Assembly (NCBI RefSeq): GCF_014529535.1
Contig: NW_023503302.1
Span: 4,078,314 to 4,142,313 of the forward strand
Reading direction: 5' to 3'
Origin: Bradysia coprophila
Lineage: Eukaryota; Arthropoda; Insecta; Diptera; Sciaridae
DNA: 64,000 nucleotides
Shown: positions 1-13,000 of the stretch, in pieces
Layout: the number at the start of each line of letters is the position of its first letter
Numbering within the stretch: position 1 is the stretch's first letter
Translations under genes and position numbers: made by a program
Notes under the pieces: generated by a model
Seen by the model: only the letters and a program-made list of their open reading frames with translations
What the model was told of the DNA's origin: nothing
The model's database searches: none

Positions 1-2725
1 CACTGTTAGAATCGCCCTCGAATTCGACGTCAGACAGATGACGCTAAACGAAATAAATGCAACGAAAATAATTTGCTCCTTTGGTGAATATAAATGTGTG
101 TAACAATTACTTTCAAATTACAACGATCTACGTCAGTGGTAGACGAAATTGGTTTATAAGTAGTAAATGGTATGGATAAATTTTGGCTGGTTCATGGAAC
201 AAAGCATTGAATGGGCCATATTTGGTAGAACTACGACGGAATGAGACCGGCTTGTGGATAATGATAAGACATTACGCCGGAATATGTGCTTGATGCTGGA
301 AGTCGGCCATCTAGAAGGAAATGTTTTGTTGTAATTAGTCTGCTTGTAATTCAGGGACGATTTCTACGTTTCGCAAATTTCAGTTCACCTCAAGACTCCT
401 AATTTGAACCCGATGAAATTTCAGCGAGGGACGCACTGAATTTGCAACTCTTTTTGCAACTCTTTTCCTCGTGCAACTCTCTTGCAACTCTTTTTTTCTG
501 CGTGCAACTCTTTTGCAACTCTTTATTTTTGCGTGCAACTCTTTCGCAACTCTTAACTCTTTTTTTCGCGTGCAACTCTTTGCGACTCTTTTCAGTGCGG
601 TCCCCCTCGGTTTTCAGGTTCACATTGAGCCTGACGTAAGAATCTGTACCTGGAACTGATCTTAAGATAACAAACCTAAAAAAATTGTGGGTTCAGGGGT
701 AATCAGGTTCAAGCTGAACCTTCCCTGATTTAAATCAGGCTTTCTCATATCAGGTTAGGTTCGTCACACGCTCTACCGGAGACTTATTTTCTTAAAGCAT
801 TAAAAAGTATGAAAAGTATGAACCCCGTTTAGTTACACCACAAATTTGTAACCTGCAACTCTCATAGTGTCATAACACATGGCTCCTGTGAAATTATCAA
901 AGATTTGTAAATTGTGAAGATTTTCCTATTCTTACCAGTAACAGTTTGAATAAAGTTACATCTTAATAGATGCACTGTTTCCATACTGTTAACGTAGTAA
1001 TCAACAGACCATAACGGTCAACTCTAGAATCTAGATCCCAGAATGAATTGAATCTTAAATACAAAATTCCAGCCCCACCCACACATCAACAACTAAACTT
1101 TACACTGTGCATATTAATGAGATATTATTGATTGAGTTTAAAAACATTTCTTACCAGTGCTTGTCGATCGCCTTCAGTTATCGAATCCACGGACACTGTA
1201 ATTAAACATTGACACAAAAAATGACTTATCAGTAACACGACATAAAAGTCTGGATATGAAATTGAACTAACCATCTGATTTTCCGCAACTGAACTCTGGT
1301 GCTGTGAGTTTTATCACCAAGGCTCCAAATGAAAAATCCTATTCGCGGGAAAAAGTGGAACAATATTTATACGAGGAAGACAAAATAAACAAACGAAAAT
1401 CTCAATTTCAATAACTAAAATCCAAACAGAAACTATTAAATGGCACACAACGACATAACATGCAAATATTGTTAGTGGCAATGATGAGCATAATGTTACA
1501 TTTGAATATTTTGCAATCTTTTCCTTGATTGCGTTCCCATTCGTGAAGTGAAAATGTTACAAGTGAAATGGTACAACACGCACGAAATTATCGTTTTAAA
1601 TACAACAACCCGATCACACTTCACATCAAAAAAGATAATCAATTTTGCTGAAGCTTTTGAAGCAAGCATACAGATTTTGAAAATAAAAATAAAATTAAAA
1701 TTCAGATTATGCTGCAAACGAGTTCCTAATTGTAAATCATGGTTGTATTCACTCTCTGTGATGAATGATACCTCTCTAGCCGGAACAAATTTATTTATTT
1801 TCATTTAAAAAAACCAACTCACAACTGGATCATAGTGAAACGTTTGTACTGAGAACAGTCGGTATTGAAGCATGCCATACCAACTGAAACGGATTAAAGT
1901 GCAGACGGATTGGATGGTAATGATTTGAGGAGTCGGTTGTCTTTTAAGAATGATCCTGAAAATTTTATTTCCATTTCCAGATTAAATTCGAATTTAGAAC
2001 AACAACAAAAGAAATTGTCTGGCCAATGTACAATTACAGATGTAAGCAGATTCGGAAGTCCACAATTTTTCTATATTGATGTCGACCGAATTATATTATT
2101 GTTTCTACATGGAAACTAGAAATCAATGCATCATTGCTCTAAGGGTGAGCCTACATTCAAATGGTTACTACTGCAGAATGAAATGCACACGTTACCATTG
2201 TGTTTTACTCTATACCATTTAATGTGCAACAAGCGAGGCAGCAACATGTGTCAATATATGATTCGTCCTTTTCTATTCTCTTCCTAAAATCTATATAAAG
2301 GACTATCAGGACTGAGAGGATTTTTGTAGGCAAATAAGGGAAAGGTTTCTATTCGAACGGGTTTAATGTTCGTGCGGTTTGATTGGGCAGTAACAATGAA
2401 AATGTTATATCTAATACGCGGGAGCTTCTGAAGTTTTCATTGTAATTTTGATTGTACTTGTTAACCATTGGTAATCTGATTAGTGGAATATGGCACATAT
2501 ACAAGAAGCCTAGTAATGCACCGTAACAATTCAAAATTCAATCTTTTGTCTGATCTATGGATTAAAAACAAAACTTTCACTTAGGATCTGACTAAACTAC
2601 CGTGCCAAAAAAGAATGAAAAGATAACAAGCAACGATAACGGAAAATTGTGAAAGCAAAAGGATTTTTTCTTCAATTTACAGAAAATGTTCAACAAAAAA
2701 AAAACAGAGACACTAAAAAGCTTAC
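1..2725. other. Non-coding, probably intron or 3' part of the abLIM gene
   Basis: No exon was recognised here. The stretch is AT-rich and holds a tandem repeat at 442-592 (listed separately). Since the villin headpiece that ends abLIM proteins was not found, this is most likely intron between the last visible exon and exons left of the window. The short open frames present have no recognisable domain. Confidence 0.4.
442..592. repeat. Tandem repeat of a TGCAACTCTT unit
   Basis: About nine imperfect copies of TGCAACTCTT, separated by short T-rich spacers that often contain GCG, follow each other. Open frames across it on both strands are artefacts of the repeat. Confidence 0.8.
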
Positions 2726-5700
2726 AGGTGCTCCGGTACGAGCGGAACCCAGTCGTTGTAGCAGAGCTGAAGGTATGCGAGCGCGGTGCCAAGCCGTATC
2801 CAGGTTTTGGTACCTGTCGTAAAGCACTCACCACTAAATTTTGTACAATTCGAAATGTAACAAATATCCAAAAAGGAGAGGTTTAGCATGCACAAATGTA
2901 CAACGAATTTTTTGAATGGTGGTGTGTGCGTGTTAATAAGTGCGCCAGTGGATTATTATTATTATTATTTTCCGTATGTTACAAAGCATAATTATTAACC
3001 GACAACAAACCAAATGTTCCATGTAACAAGCAGCGGGTATAGAAATTTTCGGAATATTAAATATTTTATTTGTATATTAACGTTGAATGTCGAGGTTGAA
3101 CGGATGGAATTGAATAAAAAAAATGAAATGATAAAAGATGAAAAACGAAAAAAAACGTAAGAGGATTCTTTTGAAAAACAATTGGCCAATTTCTCAGCGT
3201 AGCCCATTTTAGTGATTTTTTCGAAATTCAAGAACTTTCGGAATAAATCCTCAAGTTTCCTTAAAATTCCTGAAACTCTTCAAAATTCCTAAAACTCCAA
3301 AAAATTTTATGAATTGTGAAGAATTTTAAGGATTGTGAAAATTAATTCTTGAAAATTCTTTGAATTTCAATAATTTTTAAGAAATTCGTGATAATTTTCC
3401 GAAATTTATGAAAATTGATTAACTGAATTTACTGAAATTCACCGAAACTATATCTTGCGCAGAATCTCAGTTAGTTCCGGGAATTTTCAGTAAATTTTGG
3501 CATATTCAGCAAATTGAATTGAATCTAATTGATTTCCCATAATAGATCCAGCTTATTGGGACCTGACCTGGTGTTTCTCAGGAAAGGTATTTTCAGTACA
3601 CACAATTATTGCCACATGAGATGAGATACATTGGATGTCCATGGATGCATCAGAAGATGTCCATGGATGCATCAGAAGATGTCCATGGATGCATCAGAAG
3701 ATGTCCATGGATGCATCAGAAGATGTCCATGGATGCATCATAAGATGTCCATGGATGCATCAGAAGATGTCCATGGATGCATCAGAAGATGTCCATGACA
3801 TCAACAACAAATTTCTTTCTCTAACAGCGTTAATTAACGAATAGAGCGAAATGAGTGAGAGTTGACATGCGCAACCTGGGAACAAATTCCATCTGGTCTA
3901 GAAAGTATGTCCGACATTGACCGACCTGTTTTCTTCAAAAGAACCCTCCAAAAGAGTTTTGTGTTTCAAAAATTATAACAAAAATATGACTAAAACAGCA
4001 TACGAGGTTAACTATTTTGGATACCACTAAACGTTTTTAGTATTTAGCCCACAAAGCGTTTTGTTCCAATCTAATTGAATTTTTATTTGTTTGTTGTTCA
4101 TTTACGCTGAGAAAACTTACAGAACTGTACCCATTACGATATCCAATGGATGATGGTAGTGTCGATGTCTTAAAACCATAGCCTGGTTTCGGCGGGGATC
4201 GATATGAATGTATTGCTGTTTTATTCATGTACAGAAATAAAGAGAAAAGAAAAACAAAAAAATTTGAACCAAACAAAATAAGAAATAAAAACAAAAGAAA
4301 GAAGGGAAAGTGATCGAGATCCGTCCCTTACCGTTATAACTCGGTGCATTACCAATCGATCTGCCGACCGATCCTCGGTAGCTGGTTGACCGTTCGAAAA
4401 CCTCGTCCTCGTAAAATGGCTTTTGATGATCCAAATGTCGTGACGGTGACGCACCGATCGGTGATTCGTACCGCAAACGGTACACTGGCTCCTTCGAAGC
4501 GGATGGTGTTCGTGATGCATTTCTTGGATCAATGTTGTGCTGCTTCCATTTGCGATTCTTTGCATGCTCCTTTAAATCTTTCAAAATCACAGCGCCCATG
4601 CTCGAATTAATTTTGCTCAATTCCTCCTCCTCTTTCCGCAACAGTTGTCTGTGAACAAAAAACGGGCATTTGTTAAGAATGGAAATTTTCTTTTGGATTC
4701 GGCAATGGTATCAACACATACTCTTGCTTTGTTTCGCCATTTTTCTTCGCTTCATCCACTTCGTCCTCATCGTCCGACACTGGAACACCCTTATACGAAT
4801 CCGAATATCGTCTACGACGCTCAGGATCTGTGTACGGATACGGCGGTGCCGGAAAATCGTCTCGTTCGATCTTTGGCTTTTCACCCGGCAGCGGTTTCTT
4901 AGCGCCCGGAAAGTGAGACAATTCGATCGGTTCTTCGTTATTCATTGCCGGACTTTTAGGTCGTGGCGTTTCGGTACGAATGCTGTCCACCAAAACTTTC
5001 ATAGCACTTTTGTTGCGCGAATGCGGTCTCGACGGTGGACGACTGGAATTGCCGCCACTTGCACTACTGCTGAAGCCCATCGCAGCCGGCCGATGAAAGT
5101 GGGGCGACACCGGCGTTTTATCATAGGGATCAATTGGTTTCTTCAGATAGTGCGGTTCGTCAGTTAGATAGCTGTAGGTGTAGATCCGTGATATGTCGTC
5201 GTAACCGTATCCTTGGCGACCATACTCACGAAGTACGAGACCAGGACTGACAGTGCGATACTGAAACGGGAAAAAAATTTAATTTAATTTTAGAATTTTG
5301 ACTGTAAGGGGTGTTGCTTCTGCTGCATCTCGTGTACAAAAAAGTAGCGGTCATGGTCAATTAAAATAGCTCACGAAATTGGGGGAGATTGGAAAATTGT
5401 TAGACGTATGAATGGCAGGACAAAAGGGGTCAGACTGGAGACCATTTTTAGACGAAATGTTTAACGGATAAAGTCAAGAGGCCTTAAGGGATCAGTATTT
5501 GGCTTATTTTCACAATCCTTGATTCCGTATTTCACGTTTTGTCTACTTGGTATGTACACGAGTGCAAGTCTATAGACAATACTTGTTGGTGTTAGTTCAA
5601 GTCAAAAGGTTTGCATCGGCTCTTTTGGACCAATGACACATACAACAGCTGTACTCTCATCGGTATACTTGGGCCATTCATGACAATACAAAATGAACAA

Positions 5701-7010
5701 AATTCAAACACAAAATAAAACTACTAACCTTTCTACTCGAATATGGACTGTAAATTGAACCGCTTAAACTTGGTGTACGAGAACGTAAAGAAAACTGAAA
5801 AACAAAACACACAAAAAATGTGCAAAAACATGCAAAATAAAAAAAGTTAAAAAAAAAGAAAATAAAAAATTCTCACAGCAAAATAAAAAATGTAAAAATA
5901 AAATTAACAAAAAAAACAGAAATGAGAAAAAAAACGTGTGGTTACATGTCGCGAACGGTTCGATCTAACTGATAATCTCACCTGAATCTCGCTCATCGCA
6001 CTATTACTCAAGCGATCACAATCGGTGTCGGTGATATGTCCATTCGTACCCGACCCGTTCAAAATCGTCCCACCAATTTCAGCCGATGGTCCCGGACCAC
6101 AACGCGGATGCCATATAGCGCTACCTTGCAAATACATTTCTTCACCGTCGCCAAACGGATCACCGCATTTCGTGCACCTGGCACACGTCGGATGAAAATG
6201 ATGATTATCGCCGGCCTGCAGCACCTTTCCACTAATGAATCGGTTGCAATATGCGCACTTGACCCCAAACGATTTTTGGTAACACTTTTCACAATAAGGA
6301 ACACCATCTTTGCCCATATACTCGCCATTCAAAACCGCACTGCAATTTTTGCACCTAAAACACCAGATATGCCACTGTCTATCCAAAGCGATCAGTGCCT
6401 GACCTTCCTTCAATTGATCACCACAACCGGCACACTCGTTCGGATCGTATTCACCAGCGCTTGCCTTACGTTGTACAGATTCCGTTTGATTGTGCTGCTG
6501 GGCTGTGGCTCTGGTAGGACTGCGGGCAATTTCTTTGATTGGGGACGACGTCTTTTGTACTTGTGGTGCAGACGACGGTTGAATTTTGTTTGGAATGGAA
6601 ACACATTTCTCGCACAGAACCTCTTTTCCGGTGTTAGTTACCTGTACGGATATACGGATATGAAATGGTTGAAATTTTTAAAAAAGAAATTCAATTTACC
6701 TTGCTACCAGACTGAAATGGTTGTTGACACCGGCTACATGTAAAACACTTTTGGTGATATGTATTGCCCATAGTCGATACAACTTCACCCTCAACATACT
6801 GCTTGCATGCGGCACATTTAGTGCCATACAATTTCTGATAATCGGACGTGCAGTAATAGGCATTGTCTTTGGAAAAGAAACCACCGGCGGCCAATGATTT
6901 ATTGCAAGTAGTGCATTGGAAACATGTTTTGTGAAAATATTTGTCCGTTACTCGCAACACCTCTCCCGAACACTTTTTGGTACATTTGGCGCAATAAATT
7001 TTCGTTTTAC
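2726..7010 (-). CDS. Unc-115: Actin-binding LIM protein (abLIM / Unc-115), partial, seven exons
   Basis: This encodes the abLIM/Unc-115 cytoskeletal adaptor, which uses LIM zinc fingers for partner binding and normally a C-terminal villin headpiece for F-actin, acting in axon guidance and actin organisation. Exons on the minus strand are 7010-6700, 6641-5982, 5794-5729, 5260-4722, 4648-4332, 4215-4121 and 2813-2726; all junctions keep one frame. The first exon carries the first LIM modules (CAKC, CTTC, CAAC, CSRC pairs); the second adds two more (CAGC, CKNC, CAYC, CTKC). Later exons carry the linker, with the family-typical VSPGLVLREY and RIYTYSYL stretches, and a coiled region EEEELSKI. Exon 7010 begins in phase 1, so a start exon lies further right, not found. 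The headpiece is not visible and should lie left of position 1. Family assignment is very sure; exact borders are inferred from splice consensus. Confidence 0.93.
2814..4120. other. abLIM intron with a 22-bp minisatellite
   Basis: This intron separates two similar small abLIM exons. It is AT-rich, with poorly conserved AAATTC-type runs at about 3230-3430 and the minisatellite at 3634-3798. No other feature was seen. Confidence 0.6.
3634..3798. repeat. Minisatellite, 22-bp unit, about 7.5 copies
   Basis: The unit GATGTCCATGGATGCATCAG followed by AA repeats almost without change, with one variant copy in the middle. Each unit contains the palindromes CCATGG and ATGCAT. The near identity of copies suggests recent expansion or homogenisation. 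The 69-codon open frame across it is a by-product. Confidence 0.95.
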
Positions 7011-10000
7011 CTGCAAGAATGGAATGAAAAAAAATTCTTTTAATATTAAAGAATCGATGGTGACCTAAGCATTTGAAATGTTACATAATTTGATTGAAAA
7101 TAGATTCTATAAATCCAATAATTAAATTATGGTGAACACAACACTGTTCGGTGTGCTGAGTCACACTCGTTATAACATATATTACAATGTAGACGGGTGA
7201 ACCATCGCTGAATGATTCGGCACTATAAACCTTTGTCCTCTACTGGGAGATACGTTAAGTGAACCAATTGGCGAACACAATTGTTTATCAAAATAATTGA
7301 ATTGACCTTGCACTGTGGAATTTTATTATTTCATCGAAATGAATGAAATAAAAACATAAAAAACCAAATGCTTGAAACAATGCTGCTATCATCAACCAGC
7401 GTTGTCTGTTTAGGTACTTAATTCATTGTTTTGTATGTAAAAAAAAAAGTTCGCAATTTTCATTAAACTGAAATTTTTCCTTTGTAAATCACACAAAAGC
7501 AGAAGAATTGTTGAACGCTTCCTGAAACACAGCGCAATTATTAATGCATTTCCGGTACTTTAGAGTCTTTTTCTCCAGCTTTCATAAGGCGTTTAGCCCC
7601 GCTAAATGTAATCAAGGGGTTCCGTAAATGTACTTCAATATGAAACGTCTTTTTATAATCGCTGTTTTCATGACACGAACATGCATTAACTATCAACTCG
7701 TCCAAAGCTGTCGGTTTTTTTTTACATTACAATGAATTAGATGAAACATGACAAAGGGGAAAAGGTTCATTTGAAACTATTTTACGGAGTGAATTCTAAA
7801 CATTGCTTGAGAGTTTCTCATTTCATTGTAGTCTTATTTGCAAAGAAAATGGTATCGAGGAGATTTAAAACGTTCAACTGTGTTCGGTGTATTCCTATCC
7901 CATATAAGTCGACCACTGCAATTATTATCGATTCGCTTTTCTAATTCAATTCAATTATTTCGCTAATTTCACAGAAAAATAATTGTCTTAATTCTCACAT
8001 AAGAAAACCCGTTGCATTCGGACGGGAAGGAATGTCAGTGATGATTCGAAGCCGGTTTCTTTTCATAAAACAATTTTCAAATCCATTCGCCTAAATGAAA
8101 TCAAATCAATCCGAGCGGTGATATCATTCTGAAAACATTCAATACAGAATTTCATGTTCACCGATATATTCAGTTACGGAAGCTTTTGTTTATTAGCTAA
8201 AGTGGCACGGAAATTTAGTTTCAATTAAAAAAGGTTTTGTCTCTATAACTAAAGAAGTATAGAAGTCGCATTGTGGTCAATTACGGTTCGATTTTCATTG
8301 TCTTCTCAACGCTTTCGCAATTGATTCGAAAAGTAGAGGAATGATGTGCTTTAAAGCTATTTGAAACGCTTCTTCGATTCATAAAATACTCTTCGTTCAA
8401 ATATGTGATTCAACATGTTAATCGAAATCTATTCTACTACACAAACACACACTGTTGTTGATCTCTAAATTTTATCAGGTCATTTTTTATGGCTCTTTTA
8501 ATGCTAGATACACAATTGAGTGACCGTTTTGAACAGCTAAAATTTTTAATTAAATCGAATTTGTTGTTTCAAAATTGGTCTGGCAAGAGAAAAATGCCAT
8601 TCTTCCAACAAAAAAATTCATAAAAAGCAAAACAGTGTGTATATTGAAGCCGACACACAATATCAGCGCACGTACTACACGTTGTATGTAGCTGATTCAA
8701 TGCATGAAAACAATTGAGACGGATGTTAGTAATTGACTTTTGTATCTTTGTTAATTTGAGCGAGTTATATGAAAGTTCAACTTGATTACAAAAATTTCGA
8801 TTTATTTTTTTCAATGGACCGGTCCACACAATAAAATCAAGAGATGTAAGAGAACCAAAGAATTTTTTTTATATTTTATTTTCCAATTTTGATTATAAAT
8901 ATGTACCGACAGAGAAAATTAATAAAATGACCGTACACCATTCGATTTCAGTCCACAGACTCGGTCAATATCTAACGAGACAGTATATGGAGCCCATAAA
9001 TTCTCCGCTGTTTGATCAAGGAAAATGTGATTAAATTTTGAAATAAAACAAACATTTCGCACAGAGACGTCGTCGTCGCCTGCAAGTCTAGAATTAAATC
9101 GATCTTTTCTCAGGGAAATAGTTTTTCGCTATTAAGGGCCACCTACTCTCTTTCTCTCTATTTTCTGTCTAAGTAACAGGGCGCTTTACATTATTTTCTG
9201 TTCATATAGTTGTGTGGCATTATGATATTGGTGCGGCATAAATATCGATTGTACAACATAATAATTGTAATAGTGAAACGGGGTTTAAATTTCCCATTTA
9301 TTTTTATATTATGAACGTAAGATGGGGTAACATTAAAATGGTTCGTTGATGTTTTTTTTTTCCTTTACACTTTCTTATATCATCGCTTCGTATGTGATTA
9401 TATTCTTCGGTTGTGTTTACACTGCTCGAATATACATTGTGGAAATTAATTTTCTGTTTGTGAGAATTTTGTTTTAAACGTCTTTAAAACTTAACACGAT
9501 CGACTCAGATACATTTTGTTTACATTCGATACTTTGCTCTTCTATTGTTATCTCAAATTATGTCGAGTTAGATATGTTTTTAAATTTTTAATGAATCGCT
9601 GCAAAATATTATATGCAGAGATTTTATGCGATACCTTAGATTCGGTAGAGTGTGACGTGATGGACCAATATACAATTTCATCAATTTTCTATTTTCGTTT
9701 TTGGGCTCCATGTGTGCCACTTTTAATGTATTATTAAATTGACAATCGTTCGTCTTAACCACTGAGAAAAAAACCGGATTAATTATAATCGCTCAATATC
9801 AGAAAAAAAAAATCACCACACGAGCTACCAACACTCGTCTGATAATTTTATTTCACCGCGCAAATATGTACGCCTACATTGACGTGGTATGTGTTGTGCT
9901 TCAATTTTCACCGATCCTAATTTAAATAAATTATTATTTTTTGCTATTAAAGTCAATGGTATTTCTGCTGTGCAACGTCGGACGTGGTGTTATTAGTTTA

Positions 10001-13000
10001 AAGACAGAAAAATTAAGTTAGAAGACGGCATTTGAGTCGTTTATTTTAGCTTACGAATATATTCACTTCACTTTAATACTTCAACATCCCCAATGACTAT
10101 CCAATTTCTTTATTTTTCATTAACAAAAACAAATCATTGAATTGCGTTAAGAACATTGAGTGCATGAATGGTACTATTGCGCTGGGCTGTTACATTTAAT
10201 TATTTCCATAGCATATTGTATGAGGATTTAGATTATAGGAAAGAAGTGTGTACCTTTAGAATAATATTCACGTACTTGTTGTTGAGAATTCTTATAAATT
10301 ATCTCAATGGCACTTTCTGTAAACGTAAACGACTTCTTCAAGCTAAGGTTCTAAGTTTCTAGAAAAACAATACATAAAAGTGAAGCGTTCGTGGAAATAA
10401 ATTTAGATTAAATATCAAAACGTGACTGATTCACATGATCGCATGGATAAAACGGAAAGTCAAATCCAAATTTTAGGAATTTGTGGACGATCTTTGAAAA
10501 GTTTGAAATTTGAAAAAGTCGCTCTTTTCGGATTACAGGGAGTCGTGTAAAGGGAAAGTACTCCATATGGAACTATTCACGCAGACTAGACTGTTTTCAT
10601 GTAATATAAACCGAAAATATTCTTCATGTAATGGATCATTTTCGCAGAAGCCTAACTGCCATGTAATGGTCAACTTTCGCATGGGGGCAGGCAATAAAGT
10701 GTTTTTTGAGTCTAATTTTTTCGAAAAACTAGCACTAGTGCCAATGGAAATCGATCTTTCGTATCGCAGGCACATAAATGCTTCTGTTCTGCCTTTCTTC
10801 CAAACAAGCTGCTTACGCACATTGGTGGGAAATCTTTTTTGCGGTTTCCTCATTTTAACAGTTAGGTTCTGTTTAACATAGTAACAAAAGTTTAACGTGT
10901 TTAACTGAAGGAATTAAGCAATAATGGGGAAATTAAAGAAATTAAGAGAAAAACAAAAAAATTCAAGAAATTTTAACATGAAAAACATGCAAACGAATGT
11001 AAACGTAATTTTATAATTTGAAATTTGGAATTCTAAAAACTGCCGCGCATTTTATTACTACATTTTTTTCGTATTGTTAAGTGTGTACAATCAAGATTGA
11101 GCAACCAAAATACATTACTACTAATTGCCTTACTCTTGTTTATCACTGAAAACAATATAACCGAGAAAAAAAATCAGCCTTAAAATCGAATCGATAAGTT
11201 AATTATACCGGCACGTGGTGTAAAGAAGTTCAGAATTCCGTATCGATTAAAATTGTATGCTTGTTTTTGTTAGCCATTAATATGTGTTAAACAAAACGTA
11301 TCAGATATGATAAGTTGTATTGATGAAAAAACAAAAAAAAAACAAATCAACCAAACACACCAAACGCACGAACTTACCGATTTTATGCTTACAATAAAAT
11401 TTAGAAACACCACCGTCTTTTAATTATGCATTCGTATTCAGCACGATTTGTTTTGGCTTCATAAAAGGTCAAACAATGTTGTGGAGATTTCTGATTTGAA
11501 TTAATTATTGAGTTAAACTAGCTTAGAATATTTAAACGGATAATTTCACATCGCTTTTTTTCCTTACTCGTAAACAAAACTAACAAAACAAAACATCATT
11601 CATCGAACTTGATTAGATCATCATACGGTTGTGCCACACAGAGGACTAATTTGGTGCACTCTAATGTCCACGTTTAAAATGTTTTTTGGACATACTAGGG
11701 AACAGGAAAATGAATCATCATGGACTGTGAATTATAGAAAATCTACCATCAATTCCAATGAAATACAATAAGTATCGTTCATGATACTTGATTCACTCAC
11801 ACAGCTCAAACCTCCACGTACAGATGGAGCAGAAACAAGGAAAGTCAAAATTTAGACGAATTTTTATTATCTCAAAACGCGATACGGTTGTTTGGAGTTT
11901 GTAGACAGAGGAAGAGGTCTCACGGATGTGGATGTATTTAATATATTTGGAAGAAGGACTATTCACCACACTACCGAACCACATGTTCGACCGTCATTAT
12001 TTCAACTCGGATAATGATGTAGCTAGCGCGTCGCATTTAGTTGTCATGACATGCCCCGAATCACGTTATTTACCTAACTAAATGAAATGTTAGTGTATAT
12101 CTTTTATTAACAGACATTCCATTATGTTCAGAACAGCCAAGCTTCACTCAAACCTTTAAATTCTCACTGTTTTACATCAAACTTATTGAAAGATGCATGG
12201 AATCACGTGTTTTTAATGTCTTTCCAATACTAACACAGTCAACCTTCACTGGGTCCCCGCGACACACGTTGCATTGATGGTAACGAAACGGGGCCGACAA
12301 TTTATCACGTCTAGGAAGCGAAAACAACCTTTGTGGCCAATCACCAGTCTTAGGACTCACTACATGACCGCAAAGAGGCGCTATCAGAAAATTCATAAAG
12401 AAAAACAATAAGAACAATGGGAAAATCTCACTAAGAAACTGCATTTCCATAGCAGTTGCCATAATTGATGGCCCAAGCTAAAAACACAATTTTCTTGCTA
12501 AAATAAAATCAAATAGAAGAACTAGGTTATCCCATCGCGTGCAACATAATCTCTCTCTCGCTGAATGATGTAAATTGTGTTCAGTTTATATGTGTCGATT
12601 GTCATCACATTGTTATACTCACAAGTTGCAGAATGACCGTCATTAATATAATCAAGTATTAAAGTAAGACGCGAAGATTCCTTGAATTCATTTGCTCAAG
12701 TGGTTCTGAAGGAAATCTCTTGAACTAAAAAGCTGTTACCACCTCGTGCAAAAAATGTAGATCTAGTTTCTAGTTCACAAATGCCAATAGATATTACTTT
12801 TAGTCCCTTCACTGCCCTGTATTTGTCGTCTGACCGATTTTGGTTAGTTGACATCCAATAATTATTATGATCAGACTAGAAGGCATCTGTAGGCAAGACA
12901 CTTTCTATGCTGATGTGCTACTTCGTAAATAGTCATCAAGTCTCATAGGAACTGTTATTACGCAACTTTTGCATAAATCTATTAACAATACATTACTGCG

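Noticed and set aside
399..659. Open frames across the TGCAACTCTT repeat, both strands
   Set aside because: Low-complexity translation with no domain; explained by the tandem repeat.
3635..3844. 69-codon frame with repeated MDASEDVHG sequence
   Set aside because: It is a by-product of the 22-bp minisatellite inside an abLIM intron; the unit length is not a multiple of three.
6036..6743. 235-codon plus-strand frame
   Set aside because: Antisense of the LIM-domain exon of abLIM.
12172..12462. Minus-strand 96-codon frame with hydrophobic start and CxxC
   Set aside because: No promoter, splice context or recognisable domain; kept only as a remark.
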